From the NCBI GenBank assembly GCA_028679035.1, contig JAJRCL010000013.1:1-6053 (forward strand): 6,053 nucleotides of DNA, in the 5' to 3' direction. The notes under the pieces were generated by a model, which was given only the letters and a program-made list of their open reading frames with translations, had not been told where the DNA came from and did no database searches. The stretch's first letter is position 1. Every line of letters starts with the position of its first letter. This document shows positions 1-5,663 of the stretch, in pieces. This stretch comes from Methanomicrobiales archaeon. GTDB taxonomy: Archaea > Halobacteriota > Methanomicrobia > Methanomicrobiales > JACTUA01. Position numbers and translations under genes: made by a program.

Positions 1-1501
1 AGGGATTGTTTTATTCGCTGAAAACAAGCGCTTTTTTGACACCACCCTGCGGGATGGTGAACAGACGCCCGGCGTCTCCCTGAAACCGAATCAGAAACTT
101 GCCATTGCGACCGCTCTTGCAGACATCGGCGTCCACACCATCGAAGTGGGATCGGCTGCGGCATCGGCAGGGGAGCGGGAGGCGATCCGACTCATATCCG
201 ATGCCGGCCTGCGTGCCGAGATCTGCACCTATGTGCGTGCTTTGCGGCAGGATATCGACTATGCCGCTGAAAACGGTGCAGATTCCGTCCACCTCGTGGT
301 CCCGGTGAGCGATCTCCACATACGGAAGAAGCTGCGGAAAACGCGGGAGGATGTGATCGTGATGGCTACCGAATCGGTTGCCTATGCAAAAGACCGCGGG
401 CTTATTGTTGAGCTCTCCGGTGAGGATGCGTCCCGGGCAGACCCGGCGTTCCTCCGGGAGGTTTACGTGCAGGGCATCCAGCATGGTGCGGACCGCCTCT
501 GCTTCTGTGATACCGTCGGGCTGCTCACACCGGAACGGGTGGCGGAGCTGATACCGCCGCTCTGTGTTGCTCCGCTCTCCATCCACTGCCATGACGATCT
601 GGGGATGGCGCTCGCTAACAGTCTCGCCGCACTGAAAGCAGGTGCTTCCTGCATCCATGCGACCGTGAACGGGCTGGGTGAGCGTGCCGGAAATACCGCC
701 TTTGAGGAAGTCGTGATGGCTCTCGAAGTGCTCTATGGCTGCCATACCGGGATAACGACAGAATCCCTGTACCACCTTTCGCGCCTTGTATCTGCAGAGT
801 CCCGTGTCCCCCTGCCGATCAACAAGTCCATTGTCGGGGAGATGGCATTTACCCACGAAAGCGGCATCCATGCCCACGGGGTCCTGCGGGATGCGTCCAC
901 GTACGAATCGATCCGTCCGGAAACCATCGGACGAAAGCGGCGAATCGTCCTGGGAAAACATTCCGGGACCGCTTCTGTGGAGGCAGCTCTCCATGAGTTC
1001 GATTACCACCCCTCTCCTGACCAGTTGCAGGAAATAGTGCAGCGGGTAAAAAAGCTGGGAGATGAGGGAAAGCGGGTAACCGATGCCGACCTTCTCGCGA
1101 TTGCGGATGCGGTGCTGGACCTTGCCGTTAGACCCACGCTCACCCTGCGACAGTTCACGGTCGTAAGCGGAAGCCATGTGGTACCTACGGCGTCAGTGAC
1201 GCTCGATGTCAAGGGCGAGGAGGTCACGGGTGCATCTACGGGGACAGGACCGGTGGATGCAGCGCTGGAGGCATTGCGTAAATCGGTGCGGGACGCCGGG
1301 GCGATCCACCTGGAAGAATACCATGTCGACGCGATTACGGGAGGCACTGATGCCCTCGTCGACGTTACGGTAAAGTTAAGTAAAGACGGGAAAATAGTTA
1401 CGTCACGCGGTGCCCGCACGGACATCATCATGGCAAGCGTCGAAGCGGTGATCGCGGGAATGAACAGGTTGTTGAGGGATAACGGTGAAGACCGGAGCTA
1501 G
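1..1501 (+). CDS. 2-isopropylmalate synthase / (R)-citramalate synthase family protein (LeuA/CimA), 5' end missing
   Basis: Acetyl-CoA-dependent aldol-type synthase of the DRE-TIM (HMGL-like) family. It adds acetyl-CoA either to 2-oxoisovalerate (LeuA, leucine pathway) or to pyruvate (CimA, citramalate route to isoleucine). The reading frame is open from base 2; 499 residues are visible and no ATG, GTG or TTG precedes the conserved N-terminal motif, so only a few codons are lost at the left edge. Counting from base 2, the motif DTTLRDGEQTPG is at residues 13-24 (catalytic Arg17, metal ligand Asp18). HCHDD with the metal-binding His195 and His197 follows, then NGLGERAGN at 223-231 and GIHAHG with His290 and His292. 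Residues from about 377 to the end form the LeuA-type C-terminal allosteric domain, with GTGPVDAALEAL. That domain argues against the shorter homocitrate synthase AksA. LeuA and CimA of archaea are too alike to separate by eye; coupling to ilvBN is compatible with both and mildly favours CimA. The stop lies inside ilvB. Confidence 0.93.
   Translation, partial: GIVLFAENKRFFDTTLRDGEQTPGVSLKPNQKLAIATALADIGVHTIEVGSAAASAGEREAIRLISDAGLRAEICTYVRALRQDIDYAAENGADSVHLVVPVSDLHIRKKLRKTREDVIVMATESVAYAKDRGLIVELSGEDASRADPAFLREVYVQGIQHGADRLCFCDTVGLLTPERVAELIPPLCVAPLSIHCHDDLGMALANSLAALKAGASCIHATVNGLGERAGNTAFEEVVMALEVLYGCHTGITTESLYHLSRLVSAESRVPLPINKSIVGEMAFTHESGIHAHGVLRDASTYESIRPETIGRKRRIVLGKHSGTASVEAALHEFDYHPSPDQLQEIVQRVKKLGDEGKRVTDADLLAIADAVLDLAVRPTLTLRQFTVVSGSHVVPTASVTLDVKGEEVTGASTGTGPVDAALEALRKSVRDAGAIHLEEYHVDAITGGTDALVDVTVKLSKDGKIVTSRGARTDIIMASVEAVIAGMNRLLRDNGEDRS
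1474..1487 (+). promoter_or_regulatory. Shine-Dalgarno site and GTG start of ilvB inside the preceding gene
   Basis: GAGGG at 1474-1478 stands 6 bases before the GTG at 1485. The site lies wholly inside the coding end of the LeuA/CimA gene, which does not stop until 1501. The GTG start gives the N-terminus MKTGARILIEGL, the normal beginning of acetolactate synthases, so this site fixes the start. The arrangement suggests translational coupling. Confidence 0.65.
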
Positions 1502-3161
1502 GATCCTGATTGAAGGGCTCCAGCGGGAAGGCGTTGAGACGATCTTCGGCTACCCCGGCGGAGTTGTGCTGCCTATCTATGATGAACTTTATGACTCGTC
1601 TTTGCAGCACATCCTGGTACGGCACGAACAGGCGGCCGCCCATGCGGCAGACGGGTATGCGCGGGCGAGCGGCCGCGTTGGCGTGTGTCTCGCCACGTCC
1701 GGGCCGGGTGCATGCAATCTCGTGACGGGAATCGCGACTGCCTACATGGACTCGGTGCCGATCATCGCGCTGACCGGGCAGGTCCCCACCAATCTCCTTG
1801 GCAATGACGCATTCCAGGAAGCAGACATCACCGGGATCACCCTGCCCATCACCAAACACAACTATCTCGTGAAGCAGACAAAGGACCTGACCCGGATTAT
1901 CCATGAGGCGTTTTATATTGCCCGCACCGGAAGACCCGGGCCGGTGCTTGTCGATCTGCCGAAAGACGTGAGTACGACGCAGCTGGAGGAAGAGACAGAA
2001 ACTATTCCGGCAATCGTACTCCCGGGATACAAGCCGACGTTCAAGGGGCACGTGAAGCAGATCGAGCGTGCCGTCGAGCTGATCGAAAGAGCGGAACGAC
2101 CGGTCATCTACGCCGGGGGCGGGGTGATCGCGGCCAATGCATCTGCAGAACTGGTCGAGCTGGCGATGCGGGAGTTCATTCCGGTGACGACTACCCTGAT
2201 GGGCCTCGGGGCCATTCCCTGCGACCATCCGATGAATCTGGGGATGCTGGGCATGCACGGGACCGAGTATGCCAATTATGCAGTAACAGAAAGCGATCTG
2301 CTGATCGCGATCGGCGCCCGTTTCGATGACCGCGTCACGGGAAGGATCCAGACCTTCGCCCCCCATGCGACCATCATTCACATCGACGTGGATCCCGCGG
2401 AAATCGGGAAGAACAAACCGGTGGACGTTCCGATTGTCGGTGATGCAAAGGCCATCCTGCAGGGGATGCTCGGACGGCTGAAAAAACGTGCAGAACGGGA
2501 GCCCTGGCTTTCCAAAGTGCGCTACTGGAAGGAAAAGCACCCCTTGCGGTACCGGCAGGACGGAAAACTGCGCCCGCAGTACATCATCCGGAAACTGTCT
2601 GAACTCCTGGATGGCCGCGGCGTCATTGTTTCCGAAGTGGGCCAGAACCAGATGTGGACCGCACAGCATTTCTGTTTCCGGCGACCGCGCTCCTGGCTGA
2701 CCAGTGGCGGACTCGGGACAATGGGGTACGGCTTTCCGGCAGCAATGGGAGCACACTTCGCCCAGCCAAATGAACCGGTCTTTGATATCGCGGGTGACGG
2801 CTCCTTCCAGATGAATATCCAGGAGCTCGGTACTGTCGCAGCCTACAATATCCCGGTGAAAGTTGCGATCCTCAACAACATGTATCTCGGCATGGTGCGG
2901 CAGTGGCAGGAGCTCTTCTACGACCGGCGGTATTCCTATACCGAGCTACCGGCCGTGGATTTCGTGAAGATCGCGAACGCCTACGGGATCGACGGGATGC
3001 AGGTGGAGGATATCGGGGACGTGGAGGAAGCCCTCAAAACCGCACTCGCCACGGACGGACCGTTTATCATGGACTTCCGTATCGAACGGGAAGAGAACGT
3101 CTTCCCCATGGTCCCGGCCGGAGCCGCAATCAATGAGATGATCGGGGGGCACGAGTCATGA
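1485..3161 (+). CDS. ilvB: Acetolactate synthase, large (catalytic) subunit
   Basis: Thiamine-diphosphate enzyme that decarboxylates pyruvate and condenses the product with pyruvate (2-acetolactate, for valine and leucine) or 2-oxobutyrate (2-aceto-2-hydroxybutyrate, for isoleucine). The 558 residues match the usual length of about 550-600. The N-terminal ThDP domain carries FGYPGG at 21-26 and the catalytic Glu48 in RHEQ, followed by the conserved TSGPGA and AFQEAD stretches. The central FAD-binding domain shows YAGGGV, LGMLGMHGT from residue 252 and IGARFDDRVTG from residue 276. The C-terminal ThDP/Mg domain has GQNQMW and the GDG...NN motif (GDG at 437-439, NN at 464-465). The GTG start overlaps the upstream gene by 17 nt; the TGA stop overlaps ilvN by 4 nt. 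It forms a cytoplasmic holoenzyme with IlvN. No frameshift or missing catalytic residue is seen. An anabolic IlvB rather than another ThDP enzyme is supported by the adjacent regulatory subunit. Confidence 0.97.
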   Translation: MKTGARILIEGLQREGVETIFGYPGGVVLPIYDELYDSSLQHILVRHEQAAAHAADGYARASGRVGVCLATSGPGACNLVTGIATAYMDSVPIIALTGQVPTNLLGNDAFQEADITGITLPITKHNYLVKQTKDLTRIIHEAFYIARTGRPGPVLVDLPKDVSTTQLEEETETIPAIVLPGYKPTFKGHVKQIERAVELIERAERPVIYAGGGVIAANASAELVELAMREFIPVTTTLMGLGAIPCDHPMNLGMLGMHGTEYANYAVTESDLLIAIGARFDDRVTGRIQTFAPHATIIHIDVDPAEIGKNKPVDVPIVGDAKAILQGMLGRLKKRAEREPWLSKVRYWKEKHPLRYRQDGKLRPQYIIRKLSELLDGRGVIVSEVGQNQMWTAQHFCFRRPRSWLTSGGLGTMGYGFPAAMGAHFAQPNEPVFDIAGDGSFQMNIQELGTVAAYNIPVKVAILNNMYLGMVRQWQELFYDRRYSYTELPAVDFVKIANAYGIDGMQVEDIGDVEEALKTALATDGPFIMDFRIEREENVFPMVPAGAAINEMIGGHES

Positions 3162-3661
3162 AGCCGCATACCCTGAGCGTCCTGGTTGAGAACAAAGCCG
3201 GGGTGCTGTCCCGTGTCACCGGCCTGTTCAGCCGCCGCGGGTTCAATATCGAGAGCCTCGCGGTCGGCACCTGCGAGGAGCCGGACATGAGCCGGATCAC
3301 CATCGTGGTGATTGGGGATGACCGCCAGCTCGAACAGGTGGACAAGCAGCTGAACAAATTGATCGACGTGATCAAGGTCTCGGACATTACCGACACGGAA
3401 ACCGTGGAGCGGGAACTCGCCCTGATCAAGGTGAACGCTGAACCGGGAACAAGCCGGGCCGAAGTGATGCAGATCGCGAGCATTTTCCGGGCACAGATCA
3501 TCGATGTGGGCTCCCGGACCGTTGTCCTTGAAGTCACCGGGGACTCGGATAAGATCAACGCACTGGAAAAACTCCTGCGCCAGTACGGGATCAAGGAGCT
3601 GGTCCGTACCGGAAAAATTGCCATCCTCCGCGGGGCAAAAGTAGTGAAGGCTTCCAAATAA
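3158..3661 (+). CDS. ilvN: Acetolactate synthase, small (regulatory) subunit
   Basis: Regulatory partner of IlvB that raises its activity and confers feedback inhibition, usually by valine. The 167 residues are typical of the archaeal and E. coli IlvH type. Residues 4-77 form an ACT domain beginning HTLSVLVENKAGVLSRVTG. Asn12, Gly15 and Asn30 line up with E. coli IlvH Asn11, Gly14 and Asn29, the valine-site residues, so a valine-responsive enzyme is expected (inference from family knowledge). The second half, including ASIFRAQIIDVG, is the conserved C-terminal domain of the family. The start ATG shares the sequence ATGA with the ilvB stop, which supports coupled translation and equal subunit supply; a G-run at 3144-3149 sits 8 bases upstream. 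It is the last gene of the visible cluster: the TAA is followed within 8 bases by a T-run, and ilvC does not follow. Confidence 0.97.
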   Translation: MKPHTLSVLVENKAGVLSRVTGLFSRRGFNIESLAVGTCEEPDMSRITIVVIGDDRQLEQVDKQLNKLIDVIKVSDITDTETVERELALIKVNAEPGTSRAEVMQIASIFRAQIIDVGSRTVVLEVTGDSDKINALEKLLRQYGIKELVRTGKIAILRGAKVVKASK

Positions 3662-3668
3662 TTCTCGA

Positions 3669-3674
3669 TTTTTT
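3669..3674 (+). terminator. T-run terminator after ilvN
   Basis: Six consecutive T bases begin 8 bases after the ilvN TAA, in a T-rich stretch that continues to 3679. No stable hairpin precedes them. Archaeal RNA polymerase stops at such U-tracts without a stem-loop, so this is a plausible end for the branched-chain operon. Confidence 0.5.
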
Positions 3675-3684
3675 ATTGTGAATA

Positions 3685-3697
3685 TCCGGATTCCGGA
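3685..3697. repeat. Short perfect inverted repeat (TCCGG-ATT-CCGGA)
   Basis: Five-base arms TCCGG and CCGGA flank a three-base centre, 10 bases beyond the T-run after ilvN. As RNA it could form a small hairpin. It comes after the T-run, not before it, so it is not an intrinsic terminator of the bacterial type for ilvN. It could protect the 3' end of a read-through transcript, or be chance. Confidence 0.35.
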
Positions 3698-3772
3698 CGG
3701 CCCGGTGTTGTACCATGTCCGCCTTGTGCCACCGGTCACGATATGTAAATCGGAAGTGGTATCTTGCATAAG

Positions 3773-3809
3773 CCCTCTTTGTCGCGAAATTGTATTCCCC
3801 TGGACAATC
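3773..3809. repeat. Direct repeat, copy 1 (CCCTCTTTGTCG ...)
   Basis: The 12-base block CCCTCTTTGTCG starts here and recurs exactly 300 bases later. After an unmatched stretch of six bases, both copies continue with TGTA, then CCC, then ACAATC in the same order and nearly the same spacing (one 2-base gap is needed). The similarity is well above what a bare 12-mer would give, but the copies are diverged. No gene is present in either copy. Confidence 0.4.
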
Positions 3810-3844
3810 CATCTTCGTGGTAGTCCGGGTCTTTTACATCTCTT

Positions 3845-3857
3845 GGAAATATTTTCC
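3845..3857. repeat. Short perfect inverted repeat (GGAAA-TAT-TTTCC)
   Basis: Five-base arms GGAAA and TTTCC flank TAT. The AT-rich symmetric element could be a protein-binding site, or its AAATATTT core could act as a weak TATA box about 25 bases before a possible transcript start near 3877. Only a doubtful 45-codon ORF lies downstream, so no function is assigned. Confidence 0.25.
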
Positions 3858-3896
3858 GGCATTTTTCCTAAAGTGAAGAAAAATAGATATGAAGGC

Positions 3897-4034
3897 ATGA
3901 TGGCGCTGTGCACCGCCACCCGCAGGCCTGCCGTTATAACCTTACGCGAGATTTCCGCCGAACAGCGCACACGTCGCTACAAGGACGACAAACAGGAAAA
4001 TCCAGAGTGTCCTTTCTTCGTCTATCACGACTGA
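3897..4034 (+). CDS. Doubtful small ORF, 45 codons, no recognised family
   Basis: The frame runs from ATG-ATG at 3897 to TGA at 4034 and would encode a 45-residue, charged, hydrophilic peptide starting MMALCTATRRP and ending CPFFVYHD. It contains two cysteines (residues 5 and 38), no membrane segment and no motif I recognise. The bases before the ATG (GAAGGC) offer at best a poor ribosome site, and an AAATATTT element about 45 bases upstream could be a weak promoter. The same DNA is also open on the other strand over most of its length, which lowers its value as evidence. It is probably a chance ORF and is listed because it is the best coding candidate in the gap. Confidence 0.15.
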   Translation: MMALCTATRRPAVITLREISAEQRTRRYKDDKQENPECPFFVYHD

Positions 4035-4072
4035 ACGTTCTTGCTCTTCGATTAAATACTTCGTGGAAAACT

Positions 4073-4111
4073 CCCTCTTTGTCGTCGTTATGTACATCCC
4101 AGTGCACAATC
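4073..4111. repeat. Direct repeat, copy 2 (CCCTCTTTGTCG ...)
   Basis: Second copy of the diverged repeat, ending just beyond the 3' end of the DUF4013 copy A gene. The 12-base block is identical to that at 3773-3784, and the ordered TGTA, CCC and ACAATC blocks follow. The flanks of the two copies share only scattered matches, such as a TCACGA 38 and 48 bases before the block, so the boundaries are uncertain. Confidence 0.4.
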
Positions 4112-4126
4112 TGCCAGGTAACCAAC

Positions 4127-4786
4127 TCAGTCCGGAACACTCTCATATATGAGCGTGATGTACCGGGACAGAAAAATGAAGAATACCGGAAAGGAAAACA
4201 GCCACCCGATAATGGGAATGAGCGTGAGAACCATCTCCAGGGCGGCGATCATCAGGATAGGGATGATGAGGGCAATACTGTAGGAAACCCACCCGACCCG
4301 ATCGATGCGCAGCAGAATGGCGGTAAAGTTGAACGCTTCAACAAATCGGTGGGTCCGTGCGAACCGGACCGCTCCCATCGCCGCGACCGGCATCAGCAGG
4401 ATGATGGTCAACAGCGAGATGCCATACCCGACAAAGAAGTTCACAATCGTGCGGATGAATGCCGACAGCGTTTCCGCAGAATTACCTGAAATCAGTACGC
4501 TGTAAATCAGTTCAATCGCGGAGCCGCCGGGAAAAACAATGAAAATCAGGATAACGGGAAAAAGATAGATAGCGAAAATAAGAAACAGGGATAAACCGTC
4601 CTTGAAAAGTTTCTCATCGTCCGTAAGCTGGCCTGCATCCGGTTTTTCTCCCCGCATGATCGCGACATAGTACCCGAGATTGAGCGGATAATACAGGGCA
4701 AGGATCAACCAGCGGATCCACCGTCTGGTGAGCGTGGCCCGTGTATATTCCACGGAATCATTCAGGAGGGTCGCGATATCGATCAT
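4127..4786 (-). CDS. DUF4013 family multi-pass membrane protein (copy A)
   Basis: A 219-residue integral membrane protein of unknown function. Hydrophobic segments are visible at about 23-43, 65-87, 113-138 and 165-208, the last long enough for two spans, so roughly five crossings are likely. The short N-terminus (MIDIATLLNDS) and the arginine-rich TLTRRWIRW before the first span suggest a cytoplasmic N-terminus, and no cleavable signal peptide is seen. Family-like blocks are RGEKP (45-49), LFKDGLSLF (60-68), ARTHRFVEAFNFTAIL (143-158), IPIIGWL (190-196) and RYITLIYES (208-216). These recur in the same order in copy B, so the two genes are paralogues. The start is supported by alignment with the copy B N-terminus, although no good ribosome site precedes it; a TTTTTA element at 4817-4822 might serve as a weak box A for a nearly leaderless transcript. 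Membrane-complex, transport or stress roles would be guesses. Confidence 0.88.
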   Translation of the reverse strand: MIDIATLLNDSVEYTRATLTRRWIRWLILALYYPLNLGYYVAIMRGEKPDAGQLTDDEKLFKDGLSLFLIFAIYLFPVILIFIVFPGGSAIELIYSVLISGNSAETLSAFIRTIVNFFVGYGISLLTIILLMPVAAMGAVRFARTHRFVEAFNFTAILLRIDRVGWVSYSIALIIPILMIAALEMVLTLIPIIGWLFSFPVFFIFLSRYITLIYESVPD

Positions 4787-4847
4787 GATTTTTTATGTAT
4801 CATTGTTCCCTGCGACTAAAAAGGTACCAATACAAAATGGACAAATG

Positions 4848-4854
4848 AAAAAAA
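4848..4854 (-). terminator. T-run terminator between the two DUF4013 genes
   Basis: Read on the minus strand, seven T bases occur 8 bases after the TGA of copy B, within a T-rich spacer (TTTCTTTTTTTCATTTG). This fits archaeal U-tract termination and suggests copy A is at least partly transcribed on its own, though read-through across the 76-base gap remains possible. Confidence 0.45.
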
Positions 4855-4862
4855 GAAATTTA

Positions 4863-5531
4863 TCATCCTGCACTGTCGTAAATGAGCGTGACATACCGTG
4901 CATTGAAGACCGTCAGGGGAGCCTGCAGGATGAGCGAAAGCAGCCACCCGATGATCGGAATTATGTTTATTATTGCGATAAAGATGAATGAGACAACGCC
5001 GACCACGATCAGTGCGATAATATAGTTCACCCAGCCGATTTTTCCGATCTGGGCGAGAATAGCGCTGAAATTGAACGCTTCCATAAAGCTCTCGGTACGC
5101 GCCATACGTACAAACCCGATCGTCGCAATCAGTCCAATGATGATCGCCAGAATCAAAGCGACGAAAAGTCCTGCAAGAAAAATACCGAACTGGGGAATGA
5201 ATTGTTCGGGGTGCATCACAATATAATTCGGAGAGGGTGCCGTCGCCAGTGCAGAAATGAGTGCAAATCCGCCGAAGACCAGCACGACAATAATCACCGG
5301 AAGCATGTAAATTATTGCTGCAACGAACAGTTTCAGCCCGTCGATGAACAACTTTCCCCAGTTTTCCAGCTCCGGGGCTGGTTTCTTTCCGCGATAGATC
5401 TCCATCGAATAGCCGATAATCAGGGGGAAAATAATACTGCAGATGATGAGCAGGATCCATCGAACCCACTTCTCCCAGACCGCATCTTTCGCATAGCTGA
5501 GAGAATCCTCAAGCATTGTGCCGATTTCCAT
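4863..5531 (-). CDS. DUF4013 family multi-pass membrane protein (copy B)
   Basis: A 222-residue integral membrane protein, paralogous to the neighbouring copy A. Hydrophobic segments lie at about 22-43, 67-95, 113-142 and 165-204, again compatible with about five crossings. The N-terminus MEIGTMLEDSLSYAKDAVWEKWVRW matches copy A position by position apart from one extra residue in A, which supports the chosen start. Shared blocks are RGKKP (47-51), LFIDGLKLF (61-69), IYMLPVI (74-80), ARTESFMEAFNFSAIL (144-159), IGWVNYIIAL (165-174), IPIIGWL (191-197) and RYVTLIYDS (212-220). The loop at about 96-112 (ATAPSPNYIVMHPEQF) differs most from copy A. The gene has the clearest upstream signals in the window: a GAGGTGG site and a TTTATATA box. 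Function is unknown; no enzymatic or channel motif is seen. purH upstream on the same strand is separated by 132 AT-rich bases and need not be related in function. Confidence 0.9.
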   Translation of the reverse strand: MEIGTMLEDSLSYAKDAVWEKWVRWILLIICSIIFPLIIGYSMEIYRGKKPAPELENWGKLFIDGLKLFVAAIIYMLPVIIVVLVFGGFALISALATAPSPNYIVMHPEQFIPQFGIFLAGLFVALILAIIIGLIATIGFVRMARTESFMEAFNFSAILAQIGKIGWVNYIIALIVVGVVSFIFIAIINIIPIIGWLLSLILQAPLTVFNARYVTLIYDSAG

Positions 5532-5534
5532 ATT

Positions 5535-5541
5535 CCACCTC
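5535..5541 (-). promoter_or_regulatory. Shine-Dalgarno site for DUF4013 copy B
   Basis: The minus strand reads GAGGTGG, then AAT, then the ATG at 5531. This is a strong match to the archaeal anti-SD complement GGAGGTGATC, with a short spacer, and it fixes the start of copy B. Confidence 0.65.
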
Positions 5542-5563
5542 AGCGATTACTATTCCGGTTTTC

Positions 5564-5571
5564 TATATAAA
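5564..5571 (-). promoter_or_regulatory. Archaeal box A (TATA) promoter of DUF4013 copy B
   Basis: The minus strand reads TTTATATA, the methanogen box-A consensus, centred about 36 bases before the ATG. Transcription would start near 5542, giving a leader of about ten bases that just contains the GAGGTGG site. The purine-rich BRE expected directly upstream is weak (ATTAGA). Confidence 0.6.
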
Positions 5572-5592
5572 TCTAATGGAAATTGTGTTTTT

Positions 5593-5639
5593 AAAAAATA
5601 CTCTTTTTCAGGATAGACAATCAATTAACGCATAAAAAA
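5593..5639 (-). terminator. T-run terminators after purH
   Basis: On the minus strand, the spacer after the purH TAA contains one six-T run at 5634-5639 and another at 5593-5598, in strongly AT-rich sequence. The doubled U-tracts fit factor-independent archaeal termination and separate purH from the promoter of DUF4013 copy B. Confidence 0.45.
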
Positions 5640-5663
5640 TGAAAATACTGATTTAAAAGGATT

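Larger units (their letters stand above)
3662..4126. other. 465-base convergent intergenic region without a convincing gene
   Basis: This stretch lies between the stops of ilvN (+) and DUF4013 copy A (-), so both transcription units run into it. Short open frames exist on both strands, but none has recognisable motifs, family-like composition or a clear ribosome site. The visible structure is a T-run at 3669-3674, inverted repeats at 3685-3697 and 3845-3857, and a diverged direct repeat at 3773-3809 and 4073-4111. No tRNA, rRNA or box C/D pattern was found by eye. It may be the remains of a degraded gene or a dispersed repeat; the sequence alone does not decide. Confidence 0.6.

Noticed and set aside
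11..1177. 388-codon open frame on the minus strand
   Set aside because: It is antisense to the LeuA/CimA gene, whose catalytic motifs are all intact on the plus strand. The minus-strand product is rich in His, Arg and Cys and has no recognisable domain, typical of a shadow frame in GC-rich coding DNA.
146..1501. GTG at 146 as the start of the LeuA/CimA gene
   Set aside because: It would remove the essential DTTLRDGEQTPG motif, which is encoded in the same open frame upstream; the GTG is an internal valine codon.
1428..2756. 442-codon open frame on the minus strand
   Set aside because: It is antisense to ilvB and shows no family motif; ilvB itself is complete and conserved.
3669..3697. Bacterial-type intrinsic terminator after ilvN
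   Set aside because: The inverted repeat lies after the T-run, not before it, so the order is wrong for a hairpin-plus-U-tract terminator on the plus strand.
2981..3970. 329-codon open frame on the minus strand reaching into the gap
   Set aside because: Most of it lies opposite ilvB and ilvN, and the part in the gap has no motif. There is no sign of a promoter or ribosome site for it.
3662..4126. CRISPR array or tandem repeat
   Set aside because: Only two diverged copies of one block occur, 300 bases apart, with no regular short repeats or spacers.
3934..4146. 70-codon minus-strand frame with a few cysteines beyond the DUF4013 copy A gene
   Set aside because: It begins inside copy A, has no ribosome site and no recognised domain, and its C-x2-C-x3-C spacing is too irregular to argue for a metal site. 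It is arginine-rich in the way chance frames often are.
3908..4489. 193-codon plus-strand frame rich in Asp, Gln and Arg
   Set aside because: Over half lies antisense to DUF4013 copy A. The repeated DRDDxGN-like composition reflects the complement of membrane-protein codons.
4816..5469. 217-codon minus-strand frame overlapping DUF4013 copy B
   Set aside because: It is an out-of-frame reading of copy B. Copy B has the membrane pattern, a paralogue, a ribosome site and a promoter.
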